Positions 41,994 to 49,648 of a DNA stretch of 64,000 nucleotides are shown piece by piece. The notes under the pieces were generated by a model. The model did not search any database, was not told where the DNA came from, and was given only the letters and a program-made list of their open reading frames with translations. The stretch comes from Flavisolibacter longurius. GTDB taxonomy: Bacteria; Bacteroidota; Bacteroidia; Chitinophagales; Chitinophagaceae. The DNA is taken from positions 1-64,000 of the forward strand of contig JACJGO010000020.1 of the NCBI GenBank assembly GCA_014163555.1. The letters run 5' to 3'. Position 1 is the stretch's first letter; each line of letters opens with the position of its first letter. A program made the position numbers and the translations under genes.

Positions 41994-42149
41994 AGCGAGT
42001 GGTAAGTAGTTTATAGCAAGCCGCCACTACGCTTTTGGGTTATTACTGTTTAAAAATTTTCTATCGATTGGCATGCAAAAGGATGACCTGAGTTTAAGTA
42101 GTGCAAACTGCATTTAGGAGCTACTCGCAACTAACTACTCACTATTTAC
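41994..42149. repeat. Word-type inverted repeat at the marR 3' end
   Basis: Left 41994-42020 (GAGTGGTAAGTAGTTTATAG words), right 42120-42149 (complement of GAGTAGTTAGTTGCGAGTAG words). The MarR gene's last codons AGT AAA TAG lie in the right arm. Same vocabulary as at 9227-9372. Confidence 0.65.
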
Positions 42150-42585
42150 TCAAATTATCATACACTTTCTGCAGCACTTCCTTGCACATTTCCACTTGTT
42201 CCTGCGGTACACCGGCCAGGGCTTCGTTCAAGGTTTCTTCGGCCAGTTGCATCGTTAAGCTTTCCAGCGATTCGGCGCCTTTAGTCAGGAACACCTTGTT
42301 GATCCGGCGGTCTTTTCCATCGGGCACCCGCTTCACCAGCGAAAGCTTTTCGAGGTTGTCCACCAGCCGCGTAATGCTCGGTTTGTCGCGAAATGTGGCG
42401 CTGCACAATTCCTGCTGGCTCATGCCGTCGGCCTTCCACAGATGATACAACACACTCCATTGTTCGATGGTGAGGTGTACCCCGGCGTTGTTAAACTTTT
42501 TCTGCAGGCGTCGGGCAATGGCTGTTGAGGCTTTGCCCGTAATAAAACTGTATAGCTCTCCTTTTTTAAAGTGAGTCAGTATCAT
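42142..42585 (-). CDS. MarR-family transcriptional regulator
   Basis: 147 residues from ATG 42585 (MILTHFKKGELYSF); a longer frame reaches 42648. The winged helix-turn-helix is seen in TIEQWSVLYHLWKADGMSQQELCSATFRDKPSITRLVDNLEKLSLVKRV.PDGKDRR (about 40-95). MarR dimers usually repress genes until a small ligand binds; here the ligand is unknown. The acyl-CoA dehydrogenase gene lies downstream on the same strand after 166 bp. Confidence 0.92.
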   Translation of the reverse strand: MILTHFKKGELYSFITGKASTAIARRLQKKFNNAGVHLTIEQWSVLYHLWKADGMSQQELCSATFRDKPSITRLVDNLEKLSLVKRVPDGKDRRINKVFLTKGAESLESLTMQLAEETLNEALAGVPQEQVEMCKEVLQKVYDNLSK

Positions 42586-42687
42586 ATGGTTGTTTATGCA
42601 ACTACTTAAAAATACAATTCCTTTTGAATTCGCAAAATATTTTTTCAAAAAAATCCTGCCGTTGTAAAAAGAGTAGTTTTGAGCCGC

Positions 42688-43848
42688 ATGACACTAGTTG
42701 CCGTTTCCGTTGTGATTTTAGGATTGTATGCTCTCCTGATCCGTTTTTATTACCGGCAATGGAAGCGGCTGAAACCTTTTCAATCTTCCTCACTGCCGAC
42801 AGTACGTGTGTCCGTCATAGTGGCCGCCCGCAATGAAGAAAAAGCCTTGCCCTCCTTGTTACAGGACCTGCAGCGTCAGGACTACCCTACAGCGCTGTTA
42901 GAAGTCATTATTGTAGACGATTTTTCCACGGATAACACGGCAGCGCTTGGTAGGAATATGGGGAAGAATTACCGGATGATACAACCTGAATGCTTACCCG
43001 AAAATTCATCCAAGAAAACGGCTATTGCCACTGGGGTAGCCGCCGCCCAAAATGAATTGATCCTGGTGACGGATGCCGATTGCCGTGTGGGCAAAAGTTG
43101 GGTATCCACCCATGCTGCCTTTTACAACCAAACCAGGGCTTCTTTCATTGCCGCACCGGTGCGCTACACCTATCAATCCTCGCTTCTGCAGGTATTGCAA
43201 ACGCTGGATTTTATCACACTTCAGGGCATTACTGCCGCCAGCGTATCGGCCAATTTTGGTATGATGTGCAACGGGGCTAATCTGGCCTATACCAAAAAAG
43301 CATTTGAGGATGTCAGGGGGTTTGAAAACATTGACAACATTCCTACTGGCGACGACATGCTGCTGATGCAAAAGATCTGGAAAAGGGAACCGGGAATGAT
43401 AGCCTATCTCAAAAGCAAAGGCGCCATTGTTTCGACGGCGGCTGTGCAAACCTGGCGGGAGTTTATTATGCAGCGCCGGCGCTGGGCTAGCAAAACCTTA
43501 GTGTACGAAGACAAGCGACTTATAGCGGTATTGGGATTTGTGTTGCTGCTCAACCTGGCCCCGTTTGTGTTGCTGGTGGCCGGTTTTTTTGAGCCAACCG
43601 CTTTTCTTTTCCTGTTTCTTTATTTGCTGTTGAAAGGAGTGATCGAGTGGCCGTTTGTGGCATCGGTGGCCCGTTTTTACGGCGAACAAAAACTGATGCG
43701 TTATTTCCTGCTGCTGCAGCCCCTGCATGTTGTTTACACCGTGTTTGTGGGCATCAGCAGCCAGTTTGGAACGTATACGTGGAAGGGGAGAAAAGCTTCT
43801 CCAAACCCTTCCGGAGAAAAAGCCCCGCTGGAGATGGGAGCAGGTTAG
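42688..43848 (+). CDS. Family 2 glycosyltransferase, membrane-bound
   Basis: Processive-type GT2 enzyme, 386 residues. A single N-terminal membrane helix (about 1-22) is followed by the GT-A domain VSVIVAARNEEKALPSLL (about 42-59), VDDFSTDN, TDADC (metal-binding DxD) and QRRRW near 265 (acceptor/processivity motif), then three C-terminal membrane helices. The acceptor is unknown. The last residues (about ASPNPSGEKAPLEMGAG) are encoded by a hairpin-forming repeat, so the tail is probably not part of the ancestral protein. ATG 42688 chosen over TTG 42679. Confidence 0.9.
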   Translation: MTLVAVSVVILGLYALLIRFYYRQWKRLKPFQSSSLPTVRVSVIVAARNEEKALPSLLQDLQRQDYPTALLEVIIVDDFSTDNTAALGRNMGKNYRMIQPECLPENSSKKTAIATGVAAAQNELILVTDADCRVGKSWVSTHAAFYNQTRASFIAAPVRYTYQSSLLQVLQTLDFITLQGITAASVSANFGMMCNGANLAYTKKAFEDVRGFENIDNIPTGDDMLLMQKIWKREPGMIAYLKSKGAIVSTAAVQTWREFIMQRRRWASKTLVYEDKRLIAVLGFVLLLNLAPFVLLVAGFFEPTAFLFLFLYLLLKGVIEWPFVASVARFYGEQKLMRYFLLLQPLHVVYTVFVGISSQFGTYTWKGRKASPNPSGEKAPLEMGAG

Positions 43849-43897
43849 AACTTTGTTAACCCTTTTTGGCTTGCCCTATTGGTTAGGACAGAAAGGC

Positions 43898-43905
43898 TAT
43901 TTTTG
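43898..43905 (+). promoter_or_regulatory. Probable -7 box before the SurA-like gene
   Basis: TATTTTTG fits TAnnTTTG, 14 bp before ATG 43920. The leader would be about 12 nt. No certain -33 box. Confidence 0.45.
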
Positions 43906-43919
43906 AGGACATTCGAATT

Positions 43920-45287
43920 ATGAAAAAAGTACTTTTTCTTTTTGCTGCTGTTACTACCGCTGCAACGGTGTTTGCCCAACCCAAAAAAATGGTGGCTGAT
44001 AAAATCATTGCCGTGGTAGGCGACAGGATCATCCTGCAATCCGATATTACCAACTCCATTGCCGATGCCAAACGTAACGGCAACCCGGTTCCTGAAAACG
44101 CCGAATGTGCTATTCTTGACCAAGCCTTGGTTTCCAAAGTGCTGATGATGCAGGCCATCAAGGATTCGCTCCCGGTAACTGACGACGAAGTGGAAGCTGA
44201 CCTGGATCTGCGGGTACGGGAATTTATCCGTGTTTACGGCAGCAAGGAAGCCCTTGAAACCATGGCGGGCAAAACCATCTACCAGATTAAGGACGATGCC
44301 CGTGAGTCGGTAAAGGAAAGCAAGCTGGCGCAAGCCATGCAACGCAAGATCGTTGACAATGTGAAAGTGACACCAGCCGAAGTAAAAGCGTATTTCGACA
44401 GGGTTCCGCAGGATTCGCTTCCCTTCTTTGAAGCTGAATACCAGATCGGGCAGATCATTCTTTTTCCAAAGGCTACCCGTGACATGGAAACTTATGTGGT
44501 GGGTGAGCTTTCCAACTATAAGCGCCAGGTAGAAAATGGTACGACTACGTTTGAGTCGCTGGCAAAACGCTATTCCGAAGACCCGGGTTCAAAAGATCGG
44601 GGGGGACAATACCAGATCAGCCGAGCCGACAAAAGCTGGGACCCTGCGTTTGTAGCCGCCGCTTTCCGACTGAAAGAAGGCCAGGTTTCTAATCCCTTTA
44701 AATCAAAATTTGGTTACCACATTGTGCAACTGGTAGAGCGGAATGGTGATGAAGCGCTGGTGCGTCATATTCTTCGTGTACCGCCTGTTAATGATGAAGA
44801 GATTGTAGAATCAACGCAGAAAATGGATTCGATTCGCAATATGCTGGTCAAAGGCACCATGGATTTTAATACGGCTGCCGGTAAGTTCAGCGATGATGAG
44901 CAAGCCAAGTTTGCCGGTCCTTACCTGCTCAACCGCTCCGGCGAAACAAGGGTGACAATTGATGAAATGGATAAAAGCATTGTTGCCATACTGGACCAAT
45001 TGAAAGTGGGCGATTATTCCCAACCCATTCCGTTTACGGATGAACGCACCCAGAAAAAAGGTGTTCGCCTGATTTACCTGAAAGAAAAATCAGAGCCACA
45101 CCGCCTCAATCTTCGCGATGATTACAACCGGATTGCCACAGCAGCTTTGGAAGAAAAAAAGTTCAAGGCTCTTGACAAATGGCTGACCGAGAATATGAAT
45201 GCGCAATACATTATGCTGGATACGGACGCAACCTGTCCGCAACTGAATAAGTGGGCAGAAGCTGCCAAAGCTTACGCAGCCAATTAA
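43920..45287 (+). CDS. SurA-like periplasmic peptidyl-prolyl isomerase
   Basis: Chaperone-type PPIase for outer-membrane proteins. 455 residues: signal peptide (about 1-20, TVFAQ), a SurA N-terminal domain (KIIAVVGDRIILQSDITNSI, about 26-45), a first parvulin (PpiC) domain (about 170-275, ending with LKEGQVSNPFKSKFGYHIVQLVER), and a second weaker parvulin-like domain (about 280-400). Confidence 0.93.
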   Translation: MKKVLFLFAAVTTAATVFAQPKKMVADKIIAVVGDRIILQSDITNSIADAKRNGNPVPENAECAILDQALVSKVLMMQAIKDSLPVTDDEVEADLDLRVREFIRVYGSKEALETMAGKTIYQIKDDARESVKESKLAQAMQRKIVDNVKVTPAEVKAYFDRVPQDSLPFFEAEYQIGQIILFPKATRDMETYVVGELSNYKRQVENGTTTFESLAKRYSEDPGSKDRGGQYQISRADKSWDPAFVAAAFRLKEGQVSNPFKSKFGYHIVQLVERNGDEALVRHILRVPPVNDEEIVESTQKMDSIRNMLVKGTMDFNTAAGKFSDDEQAKFAGPYLLNRSGETRVTIDEMDKSIVAILDQLKVGDYSQPIPFTDERTQKKGVRLIYLKEKSEPHRLNLRDDYNRIATAALEEKKFKALDKWLTENMNAQYIMLDTDATCPQLNKWAEAAKAYAAN

Positions 45288-45310
45288 GCCGGCAAAAAAT
45301 CATATATCGG

Positions 45311-45360
45311 AAGGATTTCCTGCTGATGATCAATATCATAGCGGAAATCCTTTCTTTTTT
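45311..45360 (+). terminator. Terminator after the SurA-like gene
   Basis: A stem with AAGGATTTCC (45311-45320) and its complement (45343-45352), inner partly paired region, followed by TTTCTTTTTT. Confidence 0.85.
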
Positions 45361-45414
45361 GGTGCCAAACAACTACTTTAGTCATTCTTTTATCCTCTAT
45401 TATGCCTAATCTCC

Positions 45415-47265
45415 ATGAAAACCAGCACGGCTGAAACTTCTTTTACCCGCTATGATGAGCTGTTATTTCAGAACGTTTCTGAGATCATTGTCATTACAGA
45501 TCTGCAATTTCTTGTTCAGGCATGGAACAAGGCCGCTGAAAATGCCTATGGCATTTCGGCCTGTGAAGCGATAGGCAAACGGATGCAGGACCTGTTGCAG
45601 TTTCAGTTTTTTGATACCACACAGCAAGAAGCCATGGACGAATTACGTCGGCATCGGGTGTGGAAGGGTAAAATTTCTTATACCAACAAGAGTGGAGAAA
45701 CCTATTATTTACTGCAAACGGTTAAATATATTTATGACCACAATAACCAAGCGGTTGGCATTCTGGCGCTGGGGCACGACATCACTGCCCGGCAGCGGGC
45801 AGAGGACCGATTGGTAAAAAGCGAACAGTTTTACCGCACACTTATTGCCGACTCGCTTGACCTGACAATGCTTTTAAACGCCTCCGGTGAAATTATTTTT
45901 TCTACGCCGGCCATCAAGCGTATTCTGGGTTACAATGTAGAGGATGTCTTGCAGACCAATGCCTTTCAATACATACATCCCGAAGACCTGGGATGGGCGC
46001 TGCAGTCCTTTGAACGGGAGGTAGAGGAGAATCCGGAGATTAAATTCATTGTGGTGCGCATCCAGAAGAAAACAGGAGAATGGCTCTGGTGCATGGTTCG
46101 TGGCAACAATATGCTTGATAATCCGGCCATTAATGCCGTAGTTCTGTACATCCATGACGATACGCCGCGAAAACTGGCTACGGAGGCCTTACAGGAAAGC
46201 GAGAAGCGGTTTCGCCACCTGATCCGGGATCTGCAGATTGGTGTTTTGCTGCAAAATGCAGATGGCAGCATTGAAATGACCAACAATGCCATGTGCCGTT
46301 TATTTGATGTCAGTGAAAGTTCTTTGCTGGGCGGAAAAATATGGGAGATTTATACAGATGTTACCCACGAAGACGGCCGGCGGTTTTCGCAGAAGGAAAG
46401 ACCTTCTTTTAAAGCCATTCAAACAAAGTCTTTAGTTAAAGATGTGGTGATGGGGGTATGGCAACCGAAAAAACAGGAACGCATCTGGATTCTTATCAGT
46501 GCCGACCCGATTTTGGATGAGGCCAGCAACGTTAAACGGGTTGTCTGCTCTTTTATTGATATAACCGAACGCAAAAAGCTGGAGCGGAAAAGCTTTGCCG
46601 AAAAGATGGCACACCAGCGCCAACTGGCACAGGCTACTATCGATGGACAAGAGCAGGAACGCCTTGAGATTGGGAAGGAACTGCACGACAACATTGGGCA
46701 GCAATTAACTACCACTAAACTTTTCCTGGACCTGGCCAAGACCACAGCCGACGAAACCACGCAGGTTATGCTTGACAGGGCACTGCGCAATGTAGCGGAT
46801 TTGATCAACGAAGTTAGGTCGATGTCGCGGTCGCTGGTGCCGCCAACTCTAAAGGATCTTGGGTTTATTGATTCGGTGAACGATTTAATTGAATCGGTGC
46901 GCTGTGCCCAAGCTATTGCGGTAGAACTGGATTATTTTGACTTTGACGAGGATAAAATTCCGGAGAACCAAAAGCTGGCGCTTTACCGCATTGTACAGGA
47001 ACAGTTGAACAACATTATCAAACATGCCCGTGCCCGGCACGTCTCCATCATTCTGCGCCTGACAGAGCACAATGTGTTGCTTCAGATCAAAGACGACGGA
47101 ATTGGTTTTGAACTGGAAAAGGTAAAGCGGGGCTTGGGACTGAGCAATATTCATAACCGCGCCGAACTCTTTGGTGGCAAAGCTCTTTTTACATCTTCGC
47201 CCGACAATGGCTGCGAAGTGAACGTTTGCCTGCCACATGCTGCCGGCGTAACGGTAATCGGATAA
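45415..47265 (+). CDS. PAS-domain sensor histidine kinase (HisKA_3 / NarX type)
   Basis: Cytoplasmic kinase of 616 residues without transmembrane segments. Three PAS domains (about 12-130, 135-255, 262-385; each starts with a helix like DELLFQNVSEIIVITDLQF) are followed by the HisKA_3 dimerisation region with EIGKELHDNIGQQL (phospho-acceptor about His424) and a HATPase_c domain (YRIVQEQLNNIIKHARARHV, then DDGIGFELEKVKRGLGLSNI). No response regulator is adjacent, so it is an orphan. The signal is unknown. Confidence 0.93.
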   Translation: MKTSTAETSFTRYDELLFQNVSEIIVITDLQFLVQAWNKAAENAYGISACEAIGKRMQDLLQFQFFDTTQQEAMDELRRHRVWKGKISYTNKSGETYYLLQTVKYIYDHNNQAVGILALGHDITARQRAEDRLVKSEQFYRTLIADSLDLTMLLNASGEIIFSTPAIKRILGYNVEDVLQTNAFQYIHPEDLGWALQSFEREVEENPEIKFIVVRIQKKTGEWLWCMVRGNNMLDNPAINAVVLYIHDDTPRKLATEALQESEKRFRHLIRDLQIGVLLQNADGSIEMTNNAMCRLFDVSESSLLGGKIWEIYTDVTHEDGRRFSQKERPSFKAIQTKSLVKDVVMGVWQPKKQERIWILISADPILDEASNVKRVVCSFIDITERKKLERKSFAEKMAHQRQLAQATIDGQEQERLEIGKELHDNIGQQLTTTKLFLDLAKTTADETTQVMLDRALRNVADLINEVRSMSRSLVPPTLKDLGFIDSVNDLIESVRCAQAIAVELDYFDFDEDKIPENQKLALYRIVQEQLNNIIKHARARHVSIILRLTEHNVLLQIKDDGIGFELEKVKRGLGLSNIHNRAELFGGKALFTSSPDNGCEVNVCLPHAAGVTVIG

Positions 47266-47470
47266 AATTAATTTTTGCAGGGAAGATGGTGAGCCGGAAT
47301 ACCTAAAAGAAATTTTTTCAGGGTTAGATTGTTGTTCAGGAAGAAAAGCGATGCAAATCGATAACCTTTGGCCAATATCCCAATATCTTACTATCGCATT
47401 ATTTCCCGCCTTTCCTCCTTTCCTGCTACCAACCAATCACCTTCTAACATTTCGCTAAAGCAGATTACCC

Positions 47471-47478
47471 TAATTTTG
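47471..47478 (+). promoter_or_regulatory. Probable -7 box before the PurF-like gene
   Basis: TAATTTTG fits TAnnTTTG and lies 8 bp before ATG 47487, so the mRNA leader would be only a few nt. Confidence 0.5.
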
Positions 47479-47486
47479 CCCACTTC

Positions 47487-49334
47487 ATGAGCGACGCTAT
47501 CAAACACGAATGTGGCCTTGCCTTTTTACGGCTCCGCAAATCATTTGCACACTACCAACAAAAATATGGATCGGTACTCTGGGGGTTGAACAAGATGTAC
47601 CTGCTGATGGAAAAGCAGCACAACCGCGGCCAGGATGGTGCGGGTGTGGCCTCTGTCAAACTGGCTGTGGAACCCGGTTATCCCTTTCTTTCCCGTATCC
47701 GCAGCAATGAATCGCAGCCTATTGCCGATATCTTTAAAAAAATTGGCGAGGAGTTCAACGAGCTGCAAAAGTTCAATGTGGACATTGCCCAGTATCCCGG
47801 ATTAATGAAAGGACATCTTTCGTTTTTGGGCGAGCTTTTACTGGGGCACCTGCGGTATGGAACGCAGGGCCGCAACAGTGTCGATTTTTGCCATCCTTTT
47901 ATCAAGCGTCACACCATACCGGCACGCAACCTGGCGCTGGCCGGAAACTTTAACCTGGTAAACACCGATGAACTTTTTGAAAGCATCGGCATGCAGCCCG
48001 GTAATTTTCAAAAACAAAGCGATCTGGCTGCTATGATGGAAGTGCTTCACCATTTCCTGGTGAAAGAAGATGAAGCGGCTCCGCAGCAACTGGACATTGT
48101 TTCGGTACTAAAGAAAACAGTGCCACTGTTTGATGGCGGTTTTCATGTGGGTGGCCTTACCGGCAACGGTATTGGTTTTGTTTTTCGCGATGCACACGGC
48201 ATTCGTCCCTCTTACTATTTTATCGATGAAGATGTGGTGGTAGCTGCATCGGAACGGGCAGCCATTCGCACTACATTCAACGTAGGTGAAAACGAAGTGC
48301 AGGAACTAATGCCCGGGCAGGCACTGATTGTGTACGAGAACGGCGAGGTGCAGATAGAGCAGATCGTGGAACCAAAGGAGCGAAGAGCTTGTTCGTTTGA
48401 ACGGATTTATTTTTCCCGTGGCTCGGATGAAAAAATTTACCGCGAACGGTCGCAACTCGGTTATAACCTGAGCAAGCAGGTACTGGAAGCTATCAATTTT
48501 GACCTGAAGAATACCATCTTTTCATTTATTCCCAACACAGCCGAAGTAGCCTTTTACGGCCTTACCAAAGGCTGCGAAGATTACCTGAACAAGATCAAGC
48601 TTGAACGCATTCTTTCCTGGGGGAATCAAGTGGACCCGGTGAAACTGGAGGAAATGATCCAGCGCCGTGTACGCATGGAAAAAATTGCCATCAAGGATGT
48701 AAAGATGCGCACCTTTATTACGCAGGATGTAAGCCGAAATGAGATGGTGCAGCACGTGTACGACATTACGTATGGGACGGTGCGCAAAGGAGAGGATACG
48801 CTGGTGGTGATTGATGATTCCATTGTTCGTGGCACCACGCTGCGGGAAAGTATCATTCGCATGCTGGCCCGCCTGGAACCCAAACGCATCATCATTGTTT
48901 CTTCCGCACCGCAAATTCGTTACCCCGATTGTTATGGCATTGACATGAGCAAGATGGGTGATTTTATTGCCTTCAACGCTGCTGTGGAATTGCTGAAAGA
49001 AAGAGGAAAAGAAGATCTTTTGAAATCATTGTACGATCAGTGTAAAGTGCTGCATGAAAACAATGAGCTGCATACGGTGAATGTGGTGAAGCAGTTGTAT
49101 AAATCCTTTACCAACGACGAGATCACAGCGAAGATTGCAGCGCTCATTACACCTAAGGATCTGCCCATACCCGTTGACGTGATTTACCAGACCATTGAAT
49201 CCTTGCATGCAGCCTGTCCCAGTAATTTGGGCGATTGGTACTTCACCGGAAATTATCCCACACCAGGCGGCAACCGCGTGGTGAACAAAGCCTTTATGAA
49301 TTATATGGAAGGCCGCAACGAAAGGGGCTATTGA
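47487..49334 (+). CDS. PurF-like amidophosphoribosyltransferase paralog
   Basis: Class II glutamine amidotransferase plus phosphoribosyltransferase. 615 residues, longer than PurF (about 470-505). The N-terminal MSDAIKHECGLAFL places Cys9 internally, whereas PurF's catalytic Cys is at the mature N-terminus. The PRPP-binding motif VVIDDSIVRGTT (about 440-451) is intact. This longer paralog is common in Bacteroidota beside true PurF. Whether it forms phosphoribosylamine is not proven. Confidence 0.85.
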   Translation: MSDAIKHECGLAFLRLRKSFAHYQQKYGSVLWGLNKMYLLMEKQHNRGQDGAGVASVKLAVEPGYPFLSRIRSNESQPIADIFKKIGEEFNELQKFNVDIAQYPGLMKGHLSFLGELLLGHLRYGTQGRNSVDFCHPFIKRHTIPARNLALAGNFNLVNTDELFESIGMQPGNFQKQSDLAAMMEVLHHFLVKEDEAAPQQLDIVSVLKKTVPLFDGGFHVGGLTGNGIGFVFRDAHGIRPSYYFIDEDVVVAASERAAIRTTFNVGENEVQELMPGQALIVYENGEVQIEQIVEPKERRACSFERIYFSRGSDEKIYRERSQLGYNLSKQVLEAINFDLKNTIFSFIPNTAEVAFYGLTKGCEDYLNKIKLERILSWGNQVDPVKLEEMIQRRVRMEKIAIKDVKMRTFITQDVSRNEMVQHVYDITYGTVRKGEDTLVVIDDSIVRGTTLRESIIRMLARLEPKRIIIVSSAPQIRYPDCYGIDMSKMGDFIAFNAAVELLKERGKEDLLKSLYDQCKVLHENNELHTVNVVKQLYKSFTNDEITAKIAALITPKDLPIPVDVIYQTIESLHAACPSNLGDWYFTGNYPTPGGNRVVNKAFMNYMEGRNERGY

Positions 49335-49359
49335 GTGTTTAGGAAAAGAAAGTTGTATA

Positions 49360-49390
49360 AACGTTGGCCCTTATGCCAGCGTTTTTCTTT
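49360..49390 (+). terminator. Terminator after the PurF-like gene
   Basis: Stem AACGTTGGC with GCCAGCGTT (one G-U), loop of 6, then TTTTTCTTTT. Confidence 0.85.
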
Positions 49391-49648
49391 TGGCCTGTTC
49401 ATCATTCAGAATACAACTGAAAAACTCTGAATGCGGTTTCTAATGCTTTTCTAATTTCTGTAAGCCTCGTGTTAAAAACAGGCGGGAAAAGGGCTGGCTT
49501 TCCAGTTCTTTCTGTTCTACTTTGTGCCATTGGTCTTCTGTTCTGCAGGTCTCGTCTTCTTTCACATGCTTTTAATGACTAGTTTCGGCCGATTGTTTTA
49601 ATTTGTAGTAGATATTCCGCCACTAAAAAGATTGCTTTATTTATTGAC
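49391..49648. other. Gap with no gene recognised
   Basis: About 258 bp upstream of the GH3/beta-lactamase gene. No ORF, tRNA or word repeat seen; moderately AT-rich. It may hold the promoter of the downstream gene; a TAATTTG sequence lies near 49598. Confidence 0.4.
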
